Of a DNA stretch of 64,000 bases, positions 37,308-47,874 are shown piece after piece. The position numbers were made by a program, and so were the translations under genes. The DNA is from Isoptericola sp. AK164 (GTDB lineage: Bacteria > Actinomycetota > Actinomycetes > Actinomycetales > Cellulomonadaceae). The stretch is taken from NCBI RefSeq assembly GCF_029643425.1, contig NZ_CP119106.1, positions 744,001-808,000 of the forward strand. Reading direction: 5' to 3'. The notes beneath the pieces were generated by a model. It did not search any database. It saw only the letters and a list, made by a program, of their open reading frames with translations, and was not told the DNA's origin. Position 1 is the first letter of the stretch, and the number at the start of each line of letters is the position of its first letter.

Positions 37308-37467
37308 GATGAGTCGTTGTGCTATGCCCCAACGTCCGTGTCGTCGGCGATCCCACCGTGCGACGGCACCAGGCCAGGACGTTCCCGGGGCACCCGCGCA
37401 CAACAGCTGTCTTCATCGGGCGCCGCTTCTCGCCCGACGACACCGAACACGAAAAGGTGACGCAACC

Positions 37468-37917
37468 GTGCGTACTTACACCCCGAAGCCCGGCGACATC
37501 CAGCGTGACTGGTACGTCGTCGACGCCTCCGACGTCGTGCTGGGCCGTCTGGCCAGCCAGGTCGCCACGCTCCTGCGCGGGAAGCACAAGCCGACCTTCG
37601 CCCCGCACGTGGACGGCGGCGACTTCGTCGTCGTCATCAACGCGGAGAAGGTGGCCCTCTCCGGCAACAAGCACGAGAACAAGCGGGCCTACCGCCACTC
37701 CGGGTACCCGGGTGGTCTCAGCTCGATCTCGTACGGCGAGCTGCTCGAGAAGAACCCCGAGCGCGCCGTCGAGAAGGCTGTGCGCGGCATGCTTCCCAAG
37801 ACCAAGCTCGCTCGCGAGCAGCTCAAGAAGCTGAAGGTCTACCGCGGCGCGGAGCACCCGCACGCGGCGCAGAAGCCCCAGCCGTTCGAGATCACCCAGC
37901 TTTCGCAGCAGGCCTGA
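37468..37917 (+). CDS. rplM: 50S ribosomal protein L13
   Basis: L13 (149 aa, GTG start, [20 protein letters not shown]) is followed directly by rpsI, the universal pair. [14 protein letters not shown] near the end is canonical. Confidence 0.98.
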   Translation: MRTYTPKPGDIQRDWYVVDASDVVLGRLASQVATLLRGKHKPTFAPHVDGGDFVVVINAEKVALSGNKHENKRAYRHSGYPGGLSSISYGELLEKNPERAVEKAVRGMLPKTKLAREQLKKLKVYRGAEHPHAAQKPQPFEITQLSQQA

Positions 37918-37949
37918 GCCGCTGCCCGACGCCGAGCGAAGGAATACCA

Positions 37950-38438
37950 GTGGCTGACACCACCGTCGACACCGAGCTGGACGAGAACACGCCCAGCAAC
38001 TACACCTCCGAGACCGAGGCCCCCGTGGCCAACAGCGGTCAGTCCATCACCGCCCCGGGGCAGGCCCTCGGCCGCCGCAAGGAGGCCGTGGCGCGCGTTC
38101 GCCTCGTGCCCGGCTCCGGTGAGTGGAAGATCAACGGTCACACCCTCGAGCAGTACTTCCCGAACAAGGTGCACCAGCAGCTCGTCAACGACCCGCTGAA
38201 GCTGGTCGAGGTCGAGGGCCGCTTCGACGTCATCGCCCGCATCGCGGGTGGTGGCCCCTCGGGCCAGGCCGGCGCGCTGCGTCTCGCGATCGCCCGTGCC
38301 CTCAACGAGATCGACCGCGAGGCCAACCGCGACGCTCTCAAGAAGGCCGGCTTCCTCACCCGCGACGCGCGCGCGGTGGAGAGCAAGAAGGCCGGTCTCA
38401 AGAAGGCCCGCAAGGCTCCGCAGTACTCGAAGCGCTGA
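37950..38438 (+). CDS. rpsI: 30S ribosomal protein S9
   Basis: S9 (162 aa, GTG start) has a non-conserved acidic N-terminal extension of about 38 residues, then the S9 domain from [14 protein letters not shown] to the C-terminal KAPQYSKR tail that reaches P-site tRNA. AAGGAA precedes the start. Confidence 0.97.
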   Translation: MADTTVDTELDENTPSNYTSETEAPVANSGQSITAPGQALGRRKEAVARVRLVPGSGEWKINGHTLEQYFPNKVHQQLVNDPLKLVEVEGRFDVIARIAGGGPSGQAGALRLAIARALNEIDREANRDALKKAGFLTRDARAVESKKAGLKKARKAPQYSKR

Positions 38439-38454
38439 TCGTCGCCGCTTCGCA

Positions 38455-38491
38455 CGAACGGCCCCGTCGGTCCGCCCGACGGGGCCGTTCG
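38455..38491 (+). terminator. rplM-rpsI terminator
   Basis: A perfect 16-bp stem (38455-38470 with 38476-38491) with a 5-nt loop begins 17 bp after the rpsI stop. Confidence 0.88.
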
Positions 38492-38580
38492 CGTCCCCGG
38501 GGACGGAGCCGCCCGGGGCAGGGAGTGGGGCAGGGTGCCCCGCCCGCTAGGATCGACCGGATGTGGGGCGAGGAGGACTG

Positions 38581-39945
38581 ATGGGACGACTTTTCGGTAC
38601 GGACGGTGTCCGTGGCCTGGCCAACCGCGACGTGACCGTCGAGCTGGCGCTCGACCTGGGCAGCGCCGCCGCGGACGTGCTCGGACGTCGCACCGACACC
38701 GTGGGGCACCGCCCCAAGGCCGTCGTGGGGCGCGACCCCCGGGCGTCCGGCGAGTTCCTCTCGGCCGCCGTGAGCGCAGGTCTGGCCGGCTCCGGCGTCG
38801 ACGTCGTCGACCTCGGCGTCGTGCCGACCCCGGCCCTCGCCTTCCTCGTGAGCGCCATGCAGGCCGACCTCGGCGTCATGGTCTCCGCCTCGCACAACCC
38901 GATGCCCGACAACGGCATCAAGTTCTTCGCCCGCGGCGGGCTCAAGCTGGACGACGGCGTCGAGGACGAGATCGAGGCGTTGCTCGGCACGGGCCGCGAA
39001 CGCCCGACCGGTGCCGACGTCGGCCGGATCCGGGCCGACCAGGGCATCGCCGTCCGCCAGTACGTCGACCACGTCACCGCCAGCATCGGCACCACGCCCG
39101 ACCACCGGCCGCTGGAAGGCCTGCGCATCGCCGTGGACGCCGCCAACGGTGCCGCGAGCCAGGTCGGCCCGGAGGCGCTGCGCCAGGCCGGGGCCGACGT
39201 CGTGGTCATCAACGCCAGCCCGGACGGGCGCAACATCAACGAGAAGGCCGGCTCGACCCACCCCGAGCAGCTGCAGGCCGTGGTCGTCGCTGCCGAGGCC
39301 GACTTCGGCGTCGCCTTCGACGGCGACGCGGACCGCTGCCTCGCCGTCGACCACGGCGGGGTGCTCGTCGACGGCGACCAGATCCTCGGCATCCTGGCCA
39401 AGTCGCTGCGCGTGGACGGCCGTCTGCCGCAGGACACGCTCGTGGTCACCGTGATGAGCAACCTCGGTCTGCTGCTGGCGATGCGCGACGCGGGGATCGC
39501 CACCCGGCAGACCGCCGTCGGCGACCGCTACGTCCTGGAGGACATGCGCACGGGCGGATTCGGTCTCGGCGGGGAGCAGTCGGGGCACATCATCCTGGCC
39601 GAGCACGCCACGACGGGGGACGGCGTCCTGACCGCGCTGCACCTGGCGGCGCGGGTCAAGGCCTCCGGTCAGCGGCTGGCCGACCTGGCCGCAGAGATCC
39701 CGCGGCTGCCCCAGACCCTCATCAACGTCAAGGACGTCGACAAGAACCGCGCCAGCACGGACGAGCGCGTGGTCGAGGCGGTCGAGGCCTCCGAGGCGGT
39801 GCTCGGCGAGACGGGGCGTGTGCTGCTGCGACCCTCGGGCACCGAACCGGTCGTGCGGGTCATGGTCGAGGCGGCCAGCCAGGCGCAGGCCGACGGCGTC
39901 GCGGAGCGGCTCGCGGCCGTGGTCCGGGAGCAGCTCGCCCTGTGA
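38581..39945 (+). CDS. glmM: Phosphoglucosamine mutase
   Basis: GlmM (454 aa) converts glucosamine-6-phosphate to glucosamine-1-phosphate for UDP-GlcNAc and peptidoglycan. The phosphoserine loop is SASHNP (Ser104) and the metal loop [20 protein letters not shown] near the C-terminus binds substrate phosphate. GAGGAGGA precedes the ATG. GlmS, which makes its substrate, is encoded about 3 kb downstream. The stop overlaps the def start by four bases. Confidence 0.97.
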   Translation: MGRLFGTDGVRGLANRDVTVELALDLGSAAADVLGRRTDTVGHRPKAVVGRDPRASGEFLSAAVSAGLAGSGVDVVDLGVVPTPALAFLVSAMQADLGVMVSASHNPMPDNGIKFFARGGLKLDDGVEDEIEALLGTGRERPTGADVGRIRADQGIAVRQYVDHVTASIGTTPDHRPLEGLRIAVDAANGAASQVGPEALRQAGADVVVINASPDGRNINEKAGSTHPEQLQAVVVAAEADFGVAFDGDADRCLAVDHGGVLVDGDQILGILAKSLRVDGRLPQDTLVVTVMSNLGLLLAMRDAGIATRQTAVGDRYVLEDMRTGGFGLGGEQSGHIILAEHATTGDGVLTALHLAARVKASGQRLADLAAEIPRLPQTLINVKDVDKNRASTDERVVEAVEASEAVLGETGRVLLRPSGTEPVVRVMVEAASQAQADGVAERLAAVVREQLAL

Positions 39946-40610
39946 CCGGCTGGTCGGGTCCGGTCCGTCCGGAGCTCGCCGAGGCCGTCGCCGACCTGCT
40001 CGACGTGGCCGAGGGGCGCACCGACCACCCCGGCGTGCTGCCGATCGTGCAGGCCGGCGACCCCGTGCTGCGGCGTCCGGCCGCGCCGTACACCGGACAG
40101 CTCGGCGACGTGCTGCCGCGGCTGCTGGGCGCGATGCGTCGCACCATGCACGCGGCTCCCGGCGTGGGGCTGGCCGCCCCGCAGGTCGGGATCGGGCTGG
40201 CGATCGCCGTGTGCGAGGACGCCGGCGTCCCCGACGACCCGAGGGACCGGCACCCCCTGCCCTTCCGCGTGCTGGTCAACCCCCGGTGTGCGCCGGTCGA
40301 CGACACCCCCGACGTCCCCTTCTACGAGGGGTGCCTGTCCGTGGCGGGCTGGCAGGCCGTCGTCGCGCGTCACCGCCGGGTCCGGCTGACGGGTCAGGAC
40401 GAGCACGGGACGGCGCTCGACGAGGTGCTGACGGGCTGGCCCGCGCGGATCGTGCAGCACGAGACCGACCATCTGCACGGTCGCCTCTACCTCGACGCGG
40501 CGGTCCCGCGGTCGCTGACCTCGAACGAGAACCTGCTGCGGCACTTCGCCGGGGACCCGGACCCCGGCCGGGCCGCGCAGGAGCTCGGGTTCGACCTGCC
40601 CGGCGCCTGA
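39942..40610 (+). CDS. def: Peptide deformylase
   Basis: This enzyme (222 aa, GTG start in a GTGA overlap with glmM) removes the formyl group from nascent proteins. All three motifs are present: [16 protein letters not shown] (metal Cys) and QHETDHLHG (HExxH). The N-terminal 35 residues precede the family core and make it somewhat long. Confidence 0.95.
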   Translation: MTGWSGPVRPELAEAVADLLDVAEGRTDHPGVLPIVQAGDPVLRRPAAPYTGQLGDVLPRLLGAMRRTMHAAPGVGLAAPQVGIGLAIAVCEDAGVPDDPRDRHPLPFRVLVNPRCAPVDDTPDVPFYEGCLSVAGWQAVVARHRRVRLTGQDEHGTALDEVLTGWPARIVQHETDHLHGRLYLDAAVPRSLTSNENLLRHFAGDPDPGRAAQELGFDLPGA

Positions 40611-40794
40611 GGACGGGACCACGTCGACAGGGCGAGACGGCTCTGTGAATCCCCTGTGAACGTTCGCGGCGCAGGGCCTGTCGGGGCGTCCGGCGGACCC
40701 ACCAGGTGCCCGCGGACCCCTACGCTGGTTCCCGGGCACCGGTCGGTGCCACCCATCGCCGGGGGGACGCCCGGCTGACGAACGAGGGAAACGC

Positions 40795-41490
40795 GTGCCG
40801 GGTCTGACGACGCTGCTGGAGCAGCTCGAGGGATGGATCCTCGAGGTCGCCGCGTCGCTGTGGATCTACCCGGCGATGTTCGCCTCGGCGTTCATCGACG
40901 GCTTCTTCCCGCCGGTCCCCAGCGAGTCCGTCCTGGTGACCCTCGTCATCTCCGCCCAGGCCACCGGCCTGCCGTGGCTCTGGCTCATCGTGCCCATCGC
41001 CGGCGTCGGCGCCTGGCTCGGCGACAACCTGGCCTACGTCCTGGGCCGCCGGGTCGGGACCGACCGCATCGGCATGCTGCGCTCGCAGCGCGGCCGCAAG
41101 GCGGTCTCCTGGGCGCGCCGTGCGCTCTCGCGGCGCGGTGCCGTGTTCATCATCGCCGCGCGCTACATCCCGGTCGGCCGGGTCGCGGTGAACATGACCG
41201 CCGGCGCCGTGGCGTACCCCCAGCGCCGGTTCATGATCTTCTCGGCGATCGCCGCGGTGCTCTGGTCCGCCTACTCCACGCTGATCGGGGTGGCCGCCGC
41301 CGGCGTGCTCGGCCACGACCCGCTGCTGGCCATGGCCGTCGGCGTCGTCGGGGGCGGGCTGCTGGGGCTGCTGGTCGACCGGGTCGTGCAGGTCTTCACC
41401 CCGCGCGAAGAGGTGCTGGAGGAGATGCGCGAGCAGGCGCCGTTGCCCCAGGAGGTCGCCGTCGGCCGCGACGACTCAGAGCTTGCGTAG
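40795..41490 (+). CDS. DedA-family membrane protein
   Basis: This 231-aa integral membrane protein has the DedA signature FFPPVPSE near residue 37, a glycine-rich [13 protein letters not shown] and the RYIPVGR motif. About four hydrophobic segments are visible. DedA proteins are linked to membrane homeostasis and undecaprenyl-phosphate or lipid flipping; the specific cargo here is unknown. GTG 40795 follows GAGGGAAA. The 3' end overlaps coaA by 15 bp on the opposite strand. Confidence 0.88.
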   Translation: MPGLTTLLEQLEGWILEVAASLWIYPAMFASAFIDGFFPPVPSESVLVTLVISAQATGLPWLWLIVPIAGVGAWLGDNLAYVLGRRVGTDRIGMLRSQRGRKAVSWARRALSRRGAVFIIAARYIPVGRVAVNMTAGAVAYPQRRFMIFSAIAAVLWSAYSTLIGVAAAGVLGHDPLLAMAVGVVGGGLLGLLVDRVVQVFTPREEVLEEMREQAPLPQEVAVGRDDSELA

Positions 41491-42492
41491 CCTGACCCGC
41501 TGGACCGCGTGGTCCGCCCCCTTGCTCATGACGAGCGTGGCCCGGCTGCGGGTGGGCAGCACGTTCTGCTCGAGGTTGACCGCGTTGATGGTCTCCCAGA
41601 TGTGCAGGGCGCGGTCCGTCGCCTCGGTGTCGGACAGCTCGGCGTAGCGCCGGAAGTACGACTCGGGCCGGCTGAACGCCGTGCGTCGGAGCTTGAGGAA
41701 GCGGTCGACGTACCACTGGCGGATCGTGCGGGTGCGGGCGTCGACGTAGATCGAGAAGTCGAAGAAGTCGCTCACCGCCACCGTCGACTCGTCGATGGAG
41801 GAGTACCGCGCCGGCTGCAGCACGTTCAGCCCCTCGACGATCAGCACGTCGGGACGGTGCACCACCGTCTCCTCGCCCGGCACGATGTCATAGGTGACGT
41901 GGGAGTAGACCGGGGCGCGGACCTCGGCCTGGCCGGCCTTGATCCGGGACAGGAAACGGATGAGCTTGCGGCGGTCGTACGACTCGGGGAACCCCTTGCG
42001 CGTCATCAGCCCGCGCCGCTCCAGCTCCGCGTTCGGGTAGAGGAACCCGTCGGTGGTGATCAGCTCGACGTGCGGCGTCTCCGGCCAGCGCGCCAGCATC
42101 TCGCGCAGGACGCGCGCCGTCGTCGACTTGCCGACCGCGACCGAGCCCGCCACCCCGATGACGTACGGGGTCCGGGGCGGGTCCTCGCCGAGGAACGTCG
42201 AGGTCGCCCGGTGCAGCCCGCCCGTCGCCGTCACGTACAGGTTCAGCAGCCGCGACAGCGGCCGGTAGACGGCGTCGACCTCCGCCAGGTCGATCGGGTC
42301 GCCCAGGCCGCGCAGGCGCTCGACGTCGGCGTCGGTCAGCGGCAGCGGCGTCTGCTCCGACAGCCGGCTCCACGCCGCGCGGTCGAAGTCCACGTACGGC
42401 GAGGCGGGGGCGAACCGGGACAGGTGCTCGCTCAGCGGCCGCGGCGGCACCGGTTCGCCGGGTGCGGGGCTGTGCTGGCTCGCGAAGGTCAC
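41476..42492 (-). CDS. coaA: Pantothenate kinase, type I
   Basis: CoaA (338 aa) catalyses the first step of coenzyme A synthesis. The P-loop [25 protein letters not shown] and EGLNVLQ are conserved. GTG 42492 is the start. It is divergent from glmS, with 83 bp between them. Confidence 0.96.
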   Translation of the reverse strand: MTFASQHSPAPGEPVPPRPLSEHLSRFAPASPYVDFDRAAWSRLSEQTPLPLTDADVERLRGLGDPIDLAEVDAVYRPLSRLLNLYVTATGGLHRATSTFLGEDPPRTPYVIGVAGSVAVGKSTTARVLREMLARWPETPHVELITTDGFLYPNAELERRGLMTRKGFPESYDRRKLIRFLSRIKAGQAEVRAPVYSHVTYDIVPGEETVVHRPDVLIVEGLNVLQPARYSSIDESTVAVSDFFDFSIYVDARTRTIRQWYVDRFLKLRRTAFSRPESYFRRYAELSDTEATDRALHIWETINAVNLEQNVLPTRSRATLVMSKGADHAVQRVRLRKL

Positions 42493-42562
42493 AGGGACGA
42501 TTCTGCCCGAGTCGGGACCGATGACGGCAATCCGGTGCTCGGGGACGCCCAGGGCGCGCGGG

Positions 42563-42568
42563 TAGACT
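42563..42568 (+). promoter_or_regulatory. glmS -10 box (leaderless)
   Basis: TAGACT ends seven bases before the glmS ATG, so transcription would begin at or next to the start codon. No ribosome-binding site is present and the -35 is weak. The 83-bp coaA-glmS gap shows no glmS ribozyme. Confidence 0.55.
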
Positions 42569-42575
42569 CCGGCGC

Positions 42576-44462
42576 ATGTGTGGCATCGTCGGATACGCCG
42601 GGACTGGTACTGCCGTCGCCGGAGGCCCGGACGCGAGCGAGCGTCCGCTGGAGGTGGCCCTGGCCGGGCTGAAGCGACTCGAGTACCGCGGGTACGACTC
42701 CGCGGGCGTGGCGCTCGTCGGCCCCGGCCGCCCCGAGGCGGCGTTCGCCAAGAAGTCCGGCAAGCTCGACAACCTCGTCGCGGAGATCGCGGCGCACCCG
42801 CTGCCGGCCGCGACGGCCGCGATCGGGCACACGCGGTGGGCGACCCACGGCGGCCCCACCGACACCAACGCCCACCCGCACCTGGCCGACGGCGACCGTC
42901 TCGCGGTCATCCACAACGGCATCATCGAGAACTACAGCGAGCTGCGCGACTCCTTGACGACCGACGGCGTCACGTTCCTGTCCGACACGGACACGGAGGT
43001 CGCCGCCCAGCTCCTGGCGCGCGAGTACCGGGCGGCCGGTGACCTCGCCACCGCGATGGCCGCCACCGCCCGCCAGCTCACCGGGACCTTCACCCTGCTC
43101 GCCGTGCACGCCGACGACCCGCAGACCGTGGTGGGCGCCCGGCACGACTCGCCGCTCGTCGTCGGCCTCGGCGCGGGGGAGAACTTCCTCGGCTCCGACG
43201 TCGCGGCCTTCGTGGAGCACACCAAGGAGGCGCTCGAGCTCGGCCAGGACCAGATCGTCACGATCACCCCGGACGCGGTGACCGTCACCGACTTCGACGG
43301 CGCGCCGGCCGAGGGCAAGCGGTTCACCGTCGACTGGGACGCGGCCGCCGCCGAGAAGGGCGGCTTCGACTCCTTCATGGACAAGGAGATCCACGACCAG
43401 CCCCACGCCGTCGCCGACACCCTGCTCGGCCGGACGGACTCCTCGGGCCGGATCATCCTCGACGACCTGCGCATCGACGAGTCCGTGCTGCGCAGCGTGA
43501 ACAAGATCATCGTCATCGCCTGCGGGACGGCGGCCTATGCCGGGCACGTGGCCAAGTACGCCATCGAGCACTGGTGCCGCATCCCGGTCGAGGTCGAGCT
43601 CGCGCACGAGTTCCGCTACCGCGACCCGATCGTCGACGAGCGCACCCTGGTGGTGGCGATCTCGCAGTCCGGCGAGACCATGGACACCCTGATGGCGGTG
43701 CGCCACGCCCGCGAGCAGGGCGCCAAGGTGCTCGCCATCGTCAACACCAACGGCTCCACCATCCCGCGCGAGTCCGACGCCGTGCTGTACACGCACGCCG
43801 GTCCGGAGATCGCGGTGGCCTCGACCAAGGCCTTCCTGGCCCAGATCACCGCCGCCTACATCCTCGGGCTGTACCTGGCCCAGCTGCGCGGCAACAAGTT
43901 CCCCGACGAGGTCGCCCAGCTCTTCGACGAGCTGCGCGACATGTCCCGCAAGGTGCAGACCGTCATCGAGCGCGGCGAGTACGTCCGGGCCACCGCCCGG
44001 TCGATGCAAGCCGCCGACAAGGTGCTGTTCCTCGGCCGCCACGTCGGGTACCCGGTGGCGATGGAGGGTGCGCTGAAGCTCAAGGAGCTCGCCTACATCC
44101 ACGCCGAGGGCTTCGCCGCGGGCGAGCTCAAGCACGGGCCGATCGCCCTGATCGACGAGGGCCAGCCGGTGTTCGTCGTGGTGCCCTCCCCGCGGGGCCG
44201 CGACCAGCTGCACTCCAAGGTCGTCTCCAACATCCAGGAGATCCGGGCGCGCGGGGCGCGCACGCTGGTGATCGCCGAGGACGGCGACGACGCGGTGCGG
44301 CAGTACGCCGACGAGATCTTCTGGATCCCGCAGGCCCCGTCGCTGCTCCAGCCGCTGCTCGCCGTGGTGCCGCTGCAGATCTTCGCGATGGCGCTCGCCG
44401 GCGCCAAGGGGCTCGACGTCGACCAGCCCCGCAACCTGGCCAAGTCGGTCACCGTCGAGTGA
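42576..44462 (+). CDS. glmS: Glutamine--fructose-6-phosphate aminotransferase
   Basis: GlmS (628 aa) makes glucosamine-6-phosphate from fructose-6-phosphate and glutamine. The catalytic Cys2 (MCGIVGYAG) begins the glutaminase domain, followed by two SIS sugar-isomerase domains ([30 protein letters not shown]) and the C-terminal KSVTVE. It is about 15-20 residues longer than E. coli GlmS, mostly as short loops. Confidence 0.98.
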   Translation: MCGIVGYAGTGTAVAGGPDASERPLEVALAGLKRLEYRGYDSAGVALVGPGRPEAAFAKKSGKLDNLVAEIAAHPLPAATAAIGHTRWATHGGPTDTNAHPHLADGDRLAVIHNGIIENYSELRDSLTTDGVTFLSDTDTEVAAQLLAREYRAAGDLATAMAATARQLTGTFTLLAVHADDPQTVVGARHDSPLVVGLGAGENFLGSDVAAFVEHTKEALELGQDQIVTITPDAVTVTDFDGAPAEGKRFTVDWDAAAAEKGGFDSFMDKEIHDQPHAVADTLLGRTDSSGRIILDDLRIDESVLRSVNKIIVIACGTAAYAGHVAKYAIEHWCRIPVEVELAHEFRYRDPIVDERTLVVAISQSGETMDTLMAVRHAREQGAKVLAIVNTNGSTIPRESDAVLYTHAGPEIAVASTKAFLAQITAAYILGLYLAQLRGNKFPDEVAQLFDELRDMSRKVQTVIERGEYVRATARSMQAADKVLFLGRHVGYPVAMEGALKLKELAYIHAEGFAAGELKHGPIALIDEGQPVFVVVPSPRGRDQLHSKVVSNIQEIRARGARTLVIAEDGDDAVRQYADEIFWIPQAPSLLQPLLAVVPLQIFAMALAGAKGLDVDQPRNLAKSVTVE

Positions 44463-44493
44463 CCCGTCGGCAGGGGTGACCAGGGGTGACACG

Positions 44494-44844
44494 GTGATCA
44501 TCGGGGTGGGCATCGACGTCGTGGACGTCGAGCGGTTCATGGCGACCCTGGAGCGCACGCCCCGGTTGCGCGAGAAGCTGTTCACCGAGGCCGAGCGGGA
44601 GCTGCCGGCGTCGTCGTTGGCGGCCCGGTTCGCGGCCAAGGAGGCCATCGCCAAGGCGCTCGGCGCGCCGGGGACCATGCACTGGCACGACGCGACGGTG
44701 CACCGTGTGGTCGGCGGGCCGCCCCAGGTCGAGCTGCGCGGCTCGGTGCAGGCGCGGGCGGACGAGCTCGGGGTGCGGCACTGGCACCTGTCGATCTCGC
44801 ACGACGCCGGGATCTCCTCGGCGATGGTGGTCGCCGAGGGCTGA
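44494..44844 (+). CDS. acpS: Holo-[acyl-carrier-protein] synthase
   Basis: AcpS (116 aa) transfers phosphopantetheine from CoA to acyl carrier protein. The magnesium ligands are in [10 protein letters not shown] (Asp) and [11 protein letters not shown] (Glu). GTG 44494 is preferred because AGGGG lies seven bases upstream; GTG 44476 is an alternative. The last 12 bases including the stop are part of a 56-bp tandem duplication. Confidence 0.93.
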   Translation: MIIGVGIDVVDVERFMATLERTPRLREKLFTEAERELPASSLAARFAAKEAIAKALGAPGTMHWHDATVHRVVGGPPQVELRGSVQARADELGVRHWHLSISHDAGISSAMVVAEG

Positions 44845-44958
44845 CCCGGAGCGAGCTGGCGAGTGCAGGGTCGGCCCGACCCGGGGGTGCCGAGGGCTGA
44901 CCCGGAGCGAGCTGGCGAGTGCAGGGTCGGCCCGACCCTCGTGCGCCGAGGGCTGACC
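44833..44958 (+). repeat. 56-bp tandem duplication at the acpS 3' end
   Basis: Copy 1 starts at 44833 and copy 2 at 44889; the first 50 bases match and the last six differ. A third copy starting at 44945 matches only its first 14 bases. Each full unit includes the acpS terminal codons, the TGA and a GGGTCG/CGACCC hairpin, so a terminator-like element has been duplicated. Confidence 0.85.
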
Positions 44959-44964
44959 GACCCC

Positions 44965-45063
44965 TCGAGATACCGCTCCGTCGCCGAGATACCGGTCGAT
45001 CGACGCCGACGACGGCGACGGGCCGGTATCTCGACGACCGGACGGTATCTCGACGACGGAGCG
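44965..45063. repeat. GAGATACCG inverted-repeat cluster
   Basis: Two GAGATACCG copies (about 44967 and 44987) are followed by two reverse complements CGGTATCTC (about 45023 and 45042). An outer CGCTCCGTCG at 44975 also pairs with CGACGGAGCG at 45054-45063. The block lies between the convergent acpS and LLM genes and may act as a bidirectional terminator; its repeated form is unusual. Confidence 0.7.
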
Positions 45064-45098
45064 TCGTCTCGGGGACGGGCTCGAACCCAGGGGAGTGG

Positions 45099-46169
45099 TC
45101 AGCCCTGGAGCTCGGGGATGACCTGACGCTGGAACAGCTCGATCTGCTCGCGGTCGCCGACGGCGTTCGCGAAGTAGGTGATCGCGTACGTCATGCCGCG
45201 GGACCTCAGGTCCTGCAGCGTCTCGACGATCTGCTCCGGGGTGCCGACCAGGGGGCCGTTGCGCCAGTTGGCGATCTCGCGCTCGCCCGGCTCGCCCGGA
45301 GCGTACCGCGAGAAGTGCGAGGCCACCCAGGCCAGCTTGTCGTCGATCTCGGCCTGGTTCTCGCCGATGACCACGTTGTAGTTGGCCGACCGCGTGATCG
45401 CCCCGAAGTCCGTGCCGACGTCGGCGCAGTGCTGCTCCAGGATGCGCGACTTGTGGTCGAAGCCCTCCGGGTCGCCGGCGAAGTTGGTGTACTGGGCGTA
45501 CTTCGCGGCGGTGCGCAGGGTCTTCCGCTCCCCGCCGCCGGCGATCCACAGCGGGATGGACGGCACGAGGTCGGCGCCGCCCGAGCTGTCCGAGGGGCCG
45601 ACGGCCAACCGCTGCAGCGGCTGCGGGTAGCAGAGCGCCCCGTCGACCTGGTACCGCTCGCCGGTGAACGTGCCCGAGGACCCCGTGCGCCACATGTTCG
45701 CCATGATCTGCACGCCCTCGTCCAGGGCGCGCAGGCGCTCCCCGGCGGTGGGGAAGCCGTACCCGTACGCGCGCCACTCGTGCTCGTACCAGCCGGCGCC
45801 GATCCCCATCTCCACGCGGCCGCCGGAGATCGCGTCCACGGTGGAGGCGACCTTGGCGAGGTAGGTGGGTTCGCGGTAGGCCATGCACGTGCACATCTGC
45901 CCCAGGCGGACGCGCTGGGACGCGGCCGCGAAGGCGGCCATCAGCGACCAGGCCTCGTGGGTCGCCTCGGTGCTGGGCACGGGTACGGTGTGGAAGTGGT
46001 CGTAGACCCACACCGACTCCCAGGCGAACTCACCGCCCGGTACCGCCTCGCCGGCCGCGGCGTTGTCGGCGTAGTGGAGGAGAGACAGCATCGTCTCCCA
46101 GTGCTGCTCCGGCGGGACGTCCGTGAGGGACATCCGCCAGCCCTGCGGGATGAAGAGTCCGAATCGCAT
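45099..46169 (-). CDS. LLM-class (F420- or flavin-dependent) oxidoreductase
   Basis: This 356-aa protein matches the luciferase-like monooxygenase fold. It has an N-terminal MRFGLFIPQGW, GQMCTCMAYREPTYLAKVAST, DAISGGRVEMGIGAGWYEHE and a C-terminal GTPEQIVETLQDL. Actinobacterial members often use coenzyme F420. Substrate unknown. ATG 46169 is preceded at seven bases by TAGGCT (minus strand, 46182-46177), suggesting a leaderless mRNA. It is divergent from nnr. Confidence 0.85.
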   Translation of the reverse strand: MRFGLFIPQGWRMSLTDVPPEQHWETMLSLLHYADNAAAGEAVPGGEFAWESVWVYDHFHTVPVPSTEATHEAWSLMAAFAAASQRVRLGQMCTCMAYREPTYLAKVASTVDAISGGRVEMGIGAGWYEHEWRAYGYGFPTAGERLRALDEGVQIMANMWRTGSSGTFTGERYQVDGALCYPQPLQRLAVGPSDSSGGADLVPSIPLWIAGGGERKTLRTAAKYAQYTNFAGDPEGFDHKSRILEQHCADVGTDFGAITRSANYNVVIGENQAEIDDKLAWVASHFSRYAPGEPGEREIANWRNGPLVGTPEQIVETLQDLRSRGMTYAITYFANAVGDREQIELFQRQVIPELQG

Positions 46170-46242
46170 GCCTGAGAGCCTATTCCCCTGCGGCCCGCCG
46201 CGCCGCTGCGAGCCGCCCCGGTCAGGCGGCATGATCGAGGAC

Positions 46243-47874
46243 ATGATCTCCGCCTGGACCGCCGCCGACGTCCGCGCCGCCGAGGAACCGCTCCTGGCGG
46301 CCGGCGAACCTCTCATGGAGCGCGCCTCGTTCGCCCTGGCGGTGCAGGTCCTGGCCGACCTGCGCGCCCGACGGCGGCACGTCCGCGGGGCGCGCGCGGT
46401 CCTGCTGGTCGGGGCGGGCAACAACGGCGGCGACACCCTGCACGCCGGCGCGGTCCTCGCGCGCCGCGGTGTCGCGGTGACCGCGGTCCTCACCTCCGAG
46501 AAGGTCCACGCGGGAGGGCTCGCCGCGCTGCGCGGCGTCTCCGGGACCGTCGTCGACCTCCCCGCCGTCCCGGAGCGGACCGAGGCCGTGGCCGCCGACG
46601 TTGCCGGCGCCGACGTCGTCCTCGACGGGCTGCTCGGGATCGGCGCCCGGGGCGCGCTGCGCGGGCTCGCCGGAGACCTCGTCTCCGCCCTCGTCTCCCG
46701 GGGTGCTGTGGGCGTGAGATCCGCAGGATCGGAACGTCCCGAGCCTGCAGATTCCACGCCCACAGCATCGGGGGGCGGCCGAGAGCGGGCGCGGCGCCCG
46801 TGGGTGGTGGCCGTCGACCTGCCCTCCGGCATCGGGGTCGACGACGGCACGCTGCCCGGCCCCGTGCTCGCGGCCGACCGCACCGTCACCTTCGGCGCCG
46901 CCAAACCGGGCCTGCTGCTCCCGCCGGCCGCCCGCGTCGTCGGGGAGGTGACGGTGGTCGACATCGGCCTGGATCCCAGCGGGCCGCCCGCCGTCCGCCG
47001 CCTGGAGCCCGCCGACGTCGGCGCGCGCTGGCCGGTGCCCGGCCCGGCCGACCACAAGTACACCCGCGGTGTCGTCGGAGTGGTGGCCGGCACCGCCACC
47101 TACCCGGGGGCCGCCGTCCTCGCCGCGTCGGCCGCGGTGCGCACCGGCACCGGCATGGTGCGCTACCGCGGCTCGGCCCCCGTGGCGCGGGCCGTCCTCG
47201 CCGCCCGCCCCGAGGTCGTCACCGCGACGGGGCGCGTCCAGGCGTGGGTGGTCGGCCCCGGGATCCCCACCACCCGCGACCGCGACGACCCCGCCGACGA
47301 CGGGCAGCACGACCGCGGGCGGGGCGGCCTCGCCGTGGCCGCCGGGAACCTGCCGGGGACGTCGTACGGGCCGGTGCCCGCCGTCGTCGACGCGGGCGGG
47401 CTGCCGCTGCTCGCGGAGTCGAGCCCGCCCTGGTTCGTCCTGACCCCGCACGCCGGCGAGCTCGCCGGGCTGCTGCGCTCCCGCGGCGAGGACGTCCACC
47501 GCGACGACGTCGAGGCGGCTCCGCTGCACTGGGCCCGGCGCGCCCACGAGCTCACCGGTGCCACGGTGCTGCTCAAGGGCGGCGTGACCCTCGTGGTCGG
47601 CCCCGACGGTGCCTGGGCCCAGGCCGACGCGCCCGGCTGGCTGGCCACCGCCGGCGCCGGCGACGTGCTCGCGGGGATCCTGGGCACGATGATCGCCGCC
47701 CGGTCGGAGGAGATCGTCGCCGAGCCGGCGCTCGCGGCCCAGGTCGCGGCGGGTGCCGCGCTGGTGCACGGGCTCGCGGCCGAGCGGGCGAACCCCGGCG
47801 GCCCCGTCGCCGCCCTGGACGTCGCCGCGGCGGTGCCCGCCACCGTGGCCGGGCTGCTCGAGCAGCGAGGATGA
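46243..47874 (+). CDS. nnr: Bifunctional NAD(P)HX epimerase / ADP-dependent NAD(P)HX dehydratase
   Basis: Nnr (543 aa) repairs hydrated NAD(P)H. The N-terminal YjeF-type epimerase domain has GAGNNGGDTLHAGAVLA and VVAVDLPSGIGVDDG. The C-terminal ribokinase-like dehydratase domain has DHKYTRGVVGVVAG, LTPHAGELAGLL, LLKGGVTLVVG and ATAGAGDVLAGILG. A 62-bp palindromic repeat at 46705-46766 lies in frame within the epimerase domain and encodes about 21 residues starting near residue 155. ATG 46243 has CATGAT seven bases upstream. The start overlaps nothing; its stop overlaps the GNAT gene by four bases. Confidence 0.93.
   Translation: MISAWTAADVRAAEEPLLAAGEPLMERASFALAVQVLADLRARRRHVRGARAVLLVGAGNNGGDTLHAGAVLARRGVAVTAVLTSEKVHAGGLAALRGVSGTVVDLPAVPERTEAVAADVAGADVVLDGLLGIGARGALRGLAGDLVSALVSRGAVGVRSAGSERPEPADSTPTASGGGRERARRPWVVAVDLPSGIGVDDGTLPGPVLAADRTVTFGAAKPGLLLPPAARVVGEVTVVDIGLDPSGPPAVRRLEPADVGARWPVPGPADHKYTRGVVGVVAGTATYPGAAVLAASAAVRTGTGMVRYRGSAPVARAVLAARPEVVTATGRVQAWVVGPGIPTTRDRDDPADDGQHDRGRGGLAVAAGNLPGTSYGPVPAVVDAGGLPLLAESSPPWFVLTPHAGELAGLLRSRGEDVHRDDVEAAPLHWARRAHELTGATVLLKGGVTLVVGPDGAWAQADAPGWLATAGAGDVLAGILGTMIAARSEEIVAEPALAAQVAAGAALVHGLAAERANPGGPVAALDVAAAVPATVAGLLEQRG
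46705..46766. repeat. Palindromic repeat copy inside nnr
   Basis: The arms 46705-46727 and 46744-46766 (23 bp, three mismatches) carry the TGTGGGCGTGA...CACGCCCACA termini shared with the elements at 51396-51452 and 55517-55590. It lies in the coding region of nnr without breaking the frame. Confidence 0.75.

Noticed and set aside
42493-42575. A glmS ribozyme upstream of glmS
   Set aside because: The gap is only 83 bp and the -10 box abuts the start codon, leaving no room for the ribozyme in the transcript.
46705-46766. A frameshift or pseudogene in nnr at the palindromic insertion
   Set aside because: The frame continues through the element and both enzyme domains keep their motifs.
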